A DNA stretch of 64,000 bases from the NCBI GenBank assembly GCA_018340805.1, contig JACMZG010001913.1:32620458-32684457 (forward strand). The letters run 5' to 3'. This DNA is from Microvelia longipes. Lineage: Eukaryota > Arthropoda > Insecta > Hemiptera > Veliidae. This document shows positions 53,935 to 64,000 of the stretch, in pieces. The notes under the pieces are model-generated. The model worked only from the letters and a program-made list of their open reading frames with translations. It had not been told where the DNA came from and ran no database searches. Both the position numbers and the translations under genes were made by a program. Position 1 is the first letter of the stretch. Every line of letters begins with the position of its first letter.

Positions 53935-55844
53935 AACCTTTTTGTAGTATATAATTTTTTGTGTAACTATTAATTAATCATTAAATTTATTATTTAAAAA
54001 AAATTAACTTCTGAAGTTTGATTTTTCTAAACACTGTTCCATTTAGTTTTCTTTTTTGAATATCTAGAAAATGTCTATTTTTAGAAGATCTTAATTTAAA
54101 AAAAAAAATAGTTATTTCATCATATGTAATAATTTTATTAAAACTATAAAATTAATAAACTTTTTCACTTTTTTATACATAAATTTTATATGTCAACGTT
54201 GTAATAAATTATTTAAGGTCATATTCACAAATTGCTGAATTTTCTTTTCTCTTAATCCTTCCTTTACTTAATTAAAAAAAAAATAGTTGTAAACCTAATA
54301 TTATTTATAATAATAAAAGGCCAAAATAAGTATAATATAGAAATAAAAACATATAATTATATAGTAGGATATTAATTTTCAAGTAAAACATTTTAGTCAG
54401 GAATTTTAATAACATGTTATTTGTATTCATTTAGTGCTTTTCCGTAGAACCAAATTTTTCTTTTTTTTTAACTTTTTTAAAAGAATTGCATTTTTTTAAA
54501 AATTTTTTATTGTTAAATATTCTATAAAATAAGTTTAAATATATTATTGATTATGTGCCTTTATGTACGATTAGAATTGTGTCTTAAATTATCATAGTAG
54601 AGCTATTCTCCAGATATTTATAAATTTAACTTGCCCCTTTTTAGGTAAAAGATTTGGCAGGTAGTTTGAATTTTTTATAAAACATTTTATTTGCTTTGTT
54701 TATGCGTTAGGGTTTTCTCCTTTTGTATATATTTTTTATTCTACATAAAGTATAATATATAGAGTAGTTAGTGTCAGATTAAGTTAAAGAAAATACATAA
54801 AGTAATGAATTATAACTATAACATAAGAAAAATAAAATTCTTGAAAACACTAAAAATGGACATAAAAGTGGACTATTAAGAGCTAAAACTTGAAAATTCC
54901 AAATAAAGTGATACCAAATTTTTTTCAGTTTATACATATGTATATATATACATATCATTTAATTCAAACACGCATAAATTTTTTTTTAGTATTATAAAAA
55001 GTATAAATTATGCCATCATATCCTTAGCTTATTTTAAACTTTTTTCTTTTATTTATTTACAACATTCGTAACTTCCTTATTTATTCTAGTATAGATTTTA
55101 TTACTCAAACTTTAACTTAGAAATTCATGAATTAGACTAAAAACATGGACTCATAAAAATCAAACAGATTAAAAAAACAAATAAGGATAAATACTTATCC
55201 TTATTTTGTATTGGAAAACAAAGTAAAGAAAAAAAATCGAAAATTTAACATACAAAGATGGGATATGTAAATAAATTATAAGCAATAAGTATGCATTTAT
55301 TTATTTATTTTTAATCAATCTGAACCAATATATTTTTTTTATTTGCAATGCTGTATTTATAGAGCCTGTCAATGTATAAATAATTCTTATAATTATTTTA
55401 TTCAATGTATGTGTAATATAAAATTATTTTTATTTAATCTTATACTTTTTATAAAAAAATTTCTTCCTTTATTTGTTTTCTTTATTGTGTAACACTTCTA
55501 GTAGTTATTTTGCTTACATGTTATTTTTTTTATATTTTTATTGTATATAATATTAATGTATATTGGTTTAAGAGGATAAAGGCCTAGAGTAGCGTAGGCA
55601 CAGGAAGTCTACTTAACTAAAATCACTTTAAGGTCGGTAAACCCTGTCTAGAGTTCATATCTGCTACTAAACTACAAACTGTCACATTCGAAAATATAAG
55701 TTAACAATGCTTTGTCTTATCTCTTACCTACTATCAGCAGGTATGTACTGACAATTTAGGTGATTTTTAAACGAATTTATTTTTAAATTTTAGACTAAAT
55801 TTCATTGTACTTACTTATAAATAAAATAAAATAATACAATATAT
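53935..55844. other. Very AT-rich stretch, no gene seen
   Basis: I see no feature apart from a GC-richer patch at 55,575-55,690 without a clear frame. Confidence 0.4.
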
Positions 55845-55846
55845 AA

Positions 55847-55913
<67 letters not shown>
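55845..55913. repeat. (AT)n microsatellite
   Basis: About 65 bp of AT dinucleotides. The reverse ORF at 55815-56075 runs through it. Confidence 0.95.
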
Positions 55914-55916
<3 letters not shown>

Positions 55917-55919
55917 TAA

Positions 55920-56985
55920 TAAAAAACATATTACTCCAAGAAATAATTTCTCCGGCTCTGGACGGACAAAAAAACTACTTACTGACATACAGTAGCATAA
56001 TATGCTAAAATCTGATGATAACAATCTAAAGAACTTATAAAAAGAAAAATCATGAATTTTTTTATCACTTATCAAAATTCATCAATTATCACAATTTGTT
56101 AGTATTACTTTCTTTAAAGAATAAAATAAATTACATTAATACTTTATTAATATTTTTTTTTATTTTATTGCTTGTTTTACTCATTTAATAGAATAGTTAA
56201 CTCACTTAGGTGTTAATACATTTTCCTTATCTTTATTGTTAAACTAATTTTATTACAATTATATGTAAATAAGAACAACAGCAGAAACTTAATAATTGTA
56301 TTTAAAGAAAAAGAAGATAAAGACGAACAGATGGGTAGTGAATGAGAACATGTAAATGGTTTTCTTACTAACTCCGTTTAATGTTACTTTTAAATAAAGT
56401 GTTTTTTGATACAACGTTTATTAGATATGTTCAATTAGGTTAAATATAAACATTTAATGTAATAGTTATCGTTTAAAATTTGTATGTTTTAATATCTTTT
56501 TTTATGACTTAACAATATATTTTGTATACTTTGTTTGTAATTTATACGTTTCATTTATACGTAGTATTTGCTGTAGTAAATTAGATAATAGTTATAGAAG
56601 GATAACACATTCAAGGGCTCATATTTTTGTATTTTACAGTGTGTATCATACATTTGCTTAAAATTTTGCATAACCATATATGAAAAACCAGAAAATTACA
56701 AAATGCATTAAGTTGTTTGCTTTCTAGTTTGTAAATTTTAATAAAAGTAAATAAATAAAGAAAACCCAAAAGAAAATAAATACATACAACAGGTTAAATA
56801 ATGTATAAAATGTAGTTACATAAATCAAAACTATGCAAAATTAAGTCAAAAGCGCAAAAATATAAATAACATACACTAACATCTTATTTTTTTATTAAAT
56901 GCACTTAAACAAATTACCAATAAAATTAAACATAAATAGGAAATAGATTAAATATATTCATACATACACACTGACTTATACAAGT
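55920..56985. other. AT-rich stretch, no gene seen
   Basis: I see no feature. Confidence 0.4.
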
Positions 56986-56987
56986 AA

Positions 56988-57005
56988 ACACACACACACA
57001 CACAT

Positions 57006-57043
<38 letters not shown>

Positions 57044-57079
57044 ATATATATGTGTGGTGTGTGTGTGTGTGTGTGTGTC
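56988..57079. repeat. Compound (AC)n-(AT)n-(GT)n palindromic microsatellite
   Basis: (AC)8 or so, about 47 bp of AT, then (GT)12 or so. The two ends are complementary, so the whole 92 bp is self-complementary. Confidence 0.9.
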
Positions 57080-57084
57080 TTTAG

Positions 57085-60000
57085 TTGAGTGTTAACCCCC
57101 CCTTTTACTTCTGTTACAGCCTTATTTAATAATGATGCTACATAAATAAAAATTAAAAATAGACATAAATTGAGACATTTTTTACAATATTTATTGATTT
57201 AGTTAACTATTATCGGTTGGAATTGCTCCAGAAATATAACCTTTTAATATAATTATGAAATTCCAAAAGTAAAAAAAAATTAAACTGTCGTTTATAAGTG
57301 AATGAACTGCTTAAACTTAAATTATAAACGTATACGTAAAAAGAAAAAAAATATTAATGTGCTTTTTCAACCTGAAAAAATGAAGTAGAATAAATAATAA
57401 AAGTTGAAATTAAATTTAAAAAACATTTTTTTGCTTAACTTTATTTTTACTTTTATTATTTTTATTGATTTATTTTTTTATTTATTTAATGTTAGATAAA
57501 AAGGAGTAAAACTTTTTATATACCCATTTATAAGTGCCTTATTATTTATAATTGGATACTACCATAATCATTTTTGTCATGTCATTTAATTTAATTTAAC
57601 AAGAAAAGCGTTTTGATGTTAAATTAAACAATTTTAGTGTCAATATAATAGGTATAAGGAAAGTTCAATAAGCTGGTAGATATTTTTCTTCTTTTTGTTT
57701 TTGCTATCTTGAAGTAAGAAGGGGAAGATCATAAAAATTATAATTGATCATGTTATACAAATTTAAAATGTTTGATATTACTCATCTTCTTTATCACTGA
57801 CCTTTTTATTAAGATTTTCAGATTATAAAATTTATTATTTTTTTCCATTCTTTTTTATTTGTTTTTCTAAAGTAATATTTACTTTTTTATTACAACAGCT
57901 TATTATTAAAACTGAATACGTTTGACTTAAACCCATCTGAAAGATTGATCTTGAAGATTAACATAGGATTAAATTTTATAAATAAAAGTTGAAATAAGTT
58001 TTAATGAAATTTTTCTATGACTATATAACTAAATTACTGAATTATCTACTGAAAAATTAAATAATGTTTAAATAATTGTAGAAAAAAGAAAATATACTAG
58101 TTCATTTTTTTAAAAAATGCGTATAAAAGCATTTTTTGCAATGTCCAGTCTATAGAGTCCTTTTCTAAAAAAGTCAACGCTCTATAAGCCCTAAGTTTTC
58201 TTAGAAAAAACATTTCTTTGCAAAAAAAACGAACGGACAAGACCAATAAATGCGAACCCTGTAAGTACAGTTACATTTAATGTAAAATTATACATGCTTA
58301 TTTACCATAAAAAATTACTTTTTTGTAAAAAAGGTTTGACCTTAAAAAGGTTACGAAAAATTAACTTTTAAGGAACTAAGTTTTTTGTTTAAGGGTACCG
58401 TTAGTTTTAAGGGCTGTTTTTTTCTCAAAAGGGCAAAGGTACTGTTAGACGGAAATTATAAAAAAGGTACCGCACGACCTTCTAGGGTACAATGTCCTAT
58501 GATAAAGTTCATAGGTTATTTTCTTTGACTTTATTTTGACATTTTATTAAATAATTTTCTACATAATTTTATACTTTTTATTTCTAAATTTAAACTCTAT
58601 GTGATTAATAAACGAGATATTGTTTTTTAACTATACTTAACCACTAGTTAAGTAGCTTAATATATATTATTAAAATAAATTCATAATAATTATTTAAATA
58701 TAAAGTTTACAACGTATACCTTACTAATGTATAAATTCAAATTTAATTATTTTTTTACAAACAGATTTATAGTTTAATAGCAGATGACCCTAAAGCTTTT
58801 CCTATTGACGAGAAAATAAGAAAACTCACATGAAATAATTAGGATAAGACAATAATATAAATAATACAAATATAAAAAAGGATTATTTATTTTTATCACT
58901 CCTTACATCTGTTTTAACAACTAAATTAAGAGGTAAAATCTTGATGTTATTTATTGTACTTTTAAACAGATATAAATTATACATCAAATAAACAAGTCAG
59001 GATTGCAAAAAAAAGTCAAAAATCAAAACAAGTAATTTAGCGTGTCATAATAAATTAAAAAGAATTGCTACTTAATTGAAGTAAAGAAAAAAGTAGAATA
59101 ATTAATAGAAAAAAAATATAATTTATTGTTACTTGAAAAAACTTTTTAACTGTTTGAATTATTCAAACAGTTAATTAAAAGAAAGAATTAGAATACTTTA
59201 ATAATTTGTTGAGTAACTTTTCCATAAGATGTATAAAAAATAATATTATTTAAGCTCGTTTTAACCAGTTAACAACCCTTGAAGTAACAAGTTGAAAGTA
59301 ATTTGAATTTGGTACTCTTAATTTATTAACTTTTTCCAAGCGCTCTTAAGACTAATTCTGGGTCATAAATTTAGGACAGGTAAAATTTCACTTAAAAGAA
59401 ATTATTCATTGTTCACATTCATTTATAAAATTTTTCCACACTTAGATGTCACTATATTACACTTTTTTTGTTTAATTAATTTATAATATTTGTTAAAATT
59501 TGACAAAAATATGATTTCTAGCAAAGAATGGACTCATTTCCCATCAGCTGCTTCATTCGGCATACCGAATTGTATAAATATTGCTGTAAATTTGCTTTAT
59601 TGCTATAAATTATAAATAATCATAGTAATATATACATCTATATATATACACATAAAATTTAAATTATTAATTAATAACCAAACCAATTTATAAATTAGCT
59701 TGAAAGAGTTATTTAATTGTCAACTTTGCACTTTTTTCTATCTAAAATTGTAATATTTTATACATGTATTTTAACTCGTTTTAAATTAAATAAAATACGA
59801 AATTGTTTAAATCACTGTTCCGCTCAAATAAATAGTTTGATGTTTTAAAGAAAAAATATATTTAAATAAAAGAAAAATAAAGTATACACTTAATACAATA
59901 ATAAAATAAAAGATTAACTCTCAAACCTGTTGTCAAAAAAGGTATCCATATTATAGATTAAAATATAAAACACAACTAATATCAAGATTAAAACAATAAA

Positions 60001-60860
60001 TAACAATCAATTTATTCAACATATTTTTTTTTGGATTAATTCCTTGAAAAACACATGTTAGTGTTTTAATACCTATAATACTCTTAATGTTTATTTATAA
60101 AATTCTTCAATCTTAAATATTTCAATTCTATGCTAATATTGTCATTTTTTTAATTTTTTTTTTGTTGCTATTGATGCTTTCATAAACTTTATTATTTAAT
60201 ATGTAAAAATTAAATTTAGATATTAGTACTTAAAATGCGCAACCGAAAAGCGGCATTTTGGGTAATTAATAAGCTTTTACACTGTCTCTCACATGACAAA
60301 ACAAGCCTTGGAACCTAATCCCTTACTATATCCTTCTTATTGTGCTGTGAGATTAAAAATATACCAAGATCCTTGATTATATTACATTTACGACTTTTGA
60401 TACATTTTACACAAATAATTTACTAATTAATTATAATTATTTTAAATTTTTTACTAATTTTGCTTATACTATAAGTATAATAATTAATCTTTGTGTTTTA
60501 ACGTTCGTCTAAGAAGGCGTCTATAAGAATTCCTTTTAAAAAAGAATTCATAAAAGAGACAATGCAAAAAAAAATCATTGCCGTTTCAATTTATTAATCT
60601 AACGCACCCCATTATTTATAAGATAGGTTAAAAATATTTCGTCTGAAGATTGACGCGCACATTAACATTTTTCAACATTCTTTTATGCTTGAAGTTCATT
60701 TTATATTTATTATGCTGGTAATTAGGACATATTTGGATATTACTTTTTTTAAACATTTCTATTTTATGAATGAAAAGCTGTTTTTCCAAAATTACCTACT
60801 ATAGACAAAGAATTTTCGCCTCTATGACCATAAAAGTGCAATCTATTGAAGTGTACCATT
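57085..60860. other. Very AT-rich stretch, no gene seen
   Basis: Small structures only: GTTTGAATTATTCAAAC near 59,152 (hairpin), and a GGTACC-type patch at 58,390-58,500. At 59,520-59,570 the block AATGGACTCATTTCCCATCA has an open reverse frame QFGMPNEAADGK that stops at once. Confidence 0.4.
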
Positions 60861-60867
60861 TCGCTCT

Positions 60868-60915
60868 ACACACACAAACACACACTTATATATATATATA
60901 TATATTTATATATAT
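60868..60915. repeat. (CA)n-(AT)n microsatellite
   Basis: CACACACAAACACACAC is followed by AT dinucleotides. Confidence 0.85.
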
Positions 60916-60919
60916 TATA

Positions 60920-63410
60920 TTATTTATTATATAATTATATTTATATCAAGTGCAATGTAACATACAAGATACAGAACAATGAAACTCGTTGACAAAATAA
61001 TTGGATTTGTTATCAACAACAGGTAATAAAATTATTTTTTTTACCATGCTTTAAACTTGAATATTCAATACAGTTATATGTTAAGCAGAGTTGGAATTTT
61101 ATTTAATTTAAATTTAGTGGTTACAACTGCGGTTTGAATGTAATTGCATTGATAAGAAGAATTAACTAGCATTATATGCAACCAATATGAATATAAAATT
61201 TTATGTCAGTTGAATTAACATTATAAAACTAATTTTCAAAGAGCTAAATATTAAAAATATTGATTTTTTACGATAAATGTTAAAGGTCATAATTTTGACT
61301 TTTTTTTTATAAATGGCGGCGAAAGGAAGGAAGGAAGTTAAATTTATGATTCACTTGGCACTGAACTTGATCTTGAAAATTTCGAACAAACTTTAAGTTC
61401 CTTGATCTTGAATATTTAAGTATACAATTTACTTTTAAAATTCATCGCTTAATATGATCAAAATATTAATAACATAAATTTATTTTTACAGAAGTAAGTA
61501 AATCATTTGTCGTAGGAAGGTAGGAAAGTAACAAAAATATTTAGGAATAAGAAATACATTTTAAATTGTGCACTTCTTATTATTAATTATTGATTGATTT
61601 TTAATTAATTACAAATTGTCTTTCATAAAGCTATATTTTTAAATAAACACCAGCCTGCATGATACTTGGTATGCGTCGCGATATTAAGAAAAATTTTTTT
61701 TTCTAAATCTAAGCATTATACAGCAAAAGCAAATTTGACGGAAAATTTATCTCCAGTTAAATGATGTCTTAAAGCTTAGACATGAAGCATTTATTTCTTT
61801 AAAAATTAGTACGAACAATGCATAGTGTAATTCTTAGATAAACATTTTTCATTATGAAATTACACTTATGAGGTTTTTCGTATTATGAAAATGGGGAAGG
61901 GATCAGAATCAATTAAAGTTTTTAAAGAAATCCTCTATCCTTAAAGGGCCGATTTATGTTAAAACCATACATATTGCTGATCTGTACCCAATGTTTATTC
62001 GAAAATCAACTTGTCAGACTGTTAGTACATACATGCAAATTTAAACAAAAAAATTCATTTTAAATTTAGTTTAACACGTGTGACAAAATATATCGAACTG
62101 TGGGTATGTTTGCCTCAAACTCATTATTATTAATATAATACCTTTTTCCGGCTAAGTAAAGTATTCGTTTTTTTGATAACAATAACCGAACTTTGTATAA
62201 TGATCTATCTCAATATATTAAATATTAAGCTAATTTACCAGCCTTGACAATGGCAATGTTTATTTTCGATTATAAATAAATTTTTTAAATAATAAATTTA
62301 TTAGAATGACGCACTTCCTTTAAGCTATTTTCATTTAAAGTATCGAAGTAGACAACACTTCAATAGAAATCTAGAACGCAGTTGAATGAAAAATATTAGC
62401 GAATAAAATTTGATTGGTTCATCCTATCCCCTCCCCTTTTCTATAATAGCATGTATATAAGAATCCTACCCTATTATGTTGTAGGTGCCAAACCAAACTA
62501 CAAAAGTTACAAAAAACTTTTGAAATGACCCAAAATAGGTTTGAGATTAAGATAATAAACCTGTCCTTTCTGTTAACCGGATATTCTATTAATTTTTGGC
62601 AAGAATCAAGTCATGGTGCTAGGCACGTGTTTATTGGATTTTCCAATTTCCACATGAAGAAATTAAAAAACTTTTGCTTCAACACCCTATAAAACACTTT
62701 TGAATAGAAATTCGCAAAGCAGTACAAATTAGATACAATCTTTCCTTTATACTCTTCCATATTTTAATTTTAACATAAAGTAAGATATTTCTTATTTTAT
62801 TTGTTTTATAAAATCGTTAAATTGAAAAATAATTCCAGAGACGACAATCTAATGGAGATAAAAATTATGAAAAAAACTACTGAGACACGAAAGAAAAACA
62901 TTTTTATATTAATTATATTAATTACAAAGTATGAAAAATGTAATAAAACAAGTAATTTTTAATAAAAAATGTTTTTTTCTATTTTTATTTACTTTTAACG
63001 AGAAGATAGACATCAAACGAATAATAAAAAGATTTAGCAGAACCTGTTTGACAATACATGTGAAAATGCATACGATAAATGTATACAAATAAAATATAGA
63101 CCCCAATCGAACTAAGTATAAAGTAATTGGAGTGAATCGATACTTAATAAAAGTAACGCCAAGTTTTAAGTAGATAATTTGCGGTAAAAATAATAAAATT
63201 ATATTGTGAATCAATAAACTTAAAGGATACATGAATGATAATTGAATTAAAATTAAAAAGGCTTATAGAGTATTACGACAATAAATATGCAATTATCTAG
63301 AATTTTTGTCTTTAAACAAATAAACTTTACTATAGTTCAAAATAAATCAATTGGAAACTTGCCAATAATTAAGGTTTTAATAAAGATTTGGTGATGGGTG
63401 GGGGGGGGGG
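60920..63410. other. Very AT-rich stretch, no gene seen
   Basis: The 104-codon reverse frame at 62918-63232 is isoleucine/leucine/phenylalanine-rich, as expected for chance ORFs at this composition. Confidence 0.45.
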
Positions 63411-63414
63411 AGCG

Positions 63415-63500
63415 AAGAGTAATTTATTATTCAGCATGCCAGTCAGGTTATAACATCAGAATGAGTTTGGTTTGTTTTCATCAAATTAAATCACTATAAG
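63415..63500 (-). repeat. Family B repeat, copy 3
   Basis: The reverse strand reads ATAGTGATTTAATTTGATG, AACAAACCAAACTCATTC and GATGTTATAACCTGAC, matching the first half of the 23.9-kb copy. A run of about 12 G lies just outside it (near 63,400). Confidence 0.6.
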
Positions 63501-63504
63501 ATAA

Positions 63505-64000
63505 AATAATATCCTAACAACTTGGGCGTTTAAATTGTGAAATTTAATTGCCAATTGTTTTGAAAACATTAAGGATTTTTTGTATTGTCACTAATAAATT
63601 TCAATGTATTTAAATTTGTCAGTAATTTTTTTTTTTTAGAAGGACAGCTCTTATTAATGTAAATTCTTAATTAAGTGTTTCTTTATTTAATCTAACCATT
63701 TAAATAAATCGTTGATTAAGCAGCAAAAAAGATTATCGTAGTCTGATGCAGATGCATATGGAATATTATGCTGAAATTCGACTTAGAGTTATAGTGCAAA
63801 TGCAATTTTCATAAAAAAAGATACCTGAAGCGTAACTATAATTTTAATTGTATTGTTTTAAATTTCAGACGGTATTATTTGATCTATACTCAACAACTTT
63901 ATATATTTGATAGAATGACCCGGAAGTGATAATCTAAGGGGACACGATAATTAGTCAAAAACCTTCTTTTTGACAGGTTAACAGTATTGTTAATATTTTG
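63505..64000. other. AT-rich stretch, no gene seen
   Basis: I see no feature. Confidence 0.4.

Noticed and set aside
62918..63232. 104-codon hydrophobic reverse frame that could suggest a membrane receptor
   Set aside because: Composition is what AT-rich DNA gives by chance, with no conserved motif or splice sites.

Overview
This window looks like AT-rich nuclear DNA from an animal, most likely an insect. It has no bacterial features: no operons, no ribosome-binding sites, no dense long ORFs. Instead it holds decayed non-LTR retrotransposon and Penelope-like fragments, two tRNA-derived SINEs, a hAT-type MITE, a possible Helitron 3' end, long (AT)n arrays and a few exon-like islands with good splice sites. 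Nothing in the sequence fixes the species.

Layout. From 1 to about 36 kb the window is a transposon graveyard. The main component is an unclassified dispersed family (called family A here), with about 16 fragments in both orientations up to 43.1 kb. Among these lie: foldback elements carrying hammerhead-ribozyme-like cores (3.7, 9.9, 13.5, 15.6 and 34.9 kb); two related inverted units derived from a Penelope-like element with a GIY-YIG endonuclease relic (4.7-5.3 and 19.0-19.9 kb); a 0.5-kb TIR MITE (7.7-8.3 kb), a second copy of which was split by a 5'-truncated LINE with a 7-bp target duplication (31.4-32.0 kb); two fragments of RTE-like retrotransposons (12.1-12.5 and 30.2-30.8 kb); a hAT MITE (16.5-16.9 kb); a duplicated retroposon with an 11-bp target duplication (27.4 and 28.1 kb); and a near-perfect 71-bp hairpin (32.8 kb).

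From about 36 kb to the end the sequence becomes still richer in A and T, and recognisable transposons become sparse. This part resembles very large introns or gene-poor spacer. The best protein-coding evidence is a minus-strand exon at 40,888-41,001 (38 open codons, strong acceptor and GTAAGT donor). A likely further exon lies downstream at 38,639-38,685. Weaker candidate exons on the same strand are at 50,629-50,667 and 53,882-53,932. I do not recognise the protein. Tandem repeats at 44.4, 45.0-45.4 and 52.9-53.3 kb and several long microsatellites account for much of the other visible structure.

How it fits together. No complete gene is visible. The simplest reading is that the window lies largely inside, or beside, a long-intron gene transcribed on the minus strand. 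Almost all other ORFs are chance frames in AT-rich DNA or microsatellite translations. All family assignments were made by eye and no database was searched.
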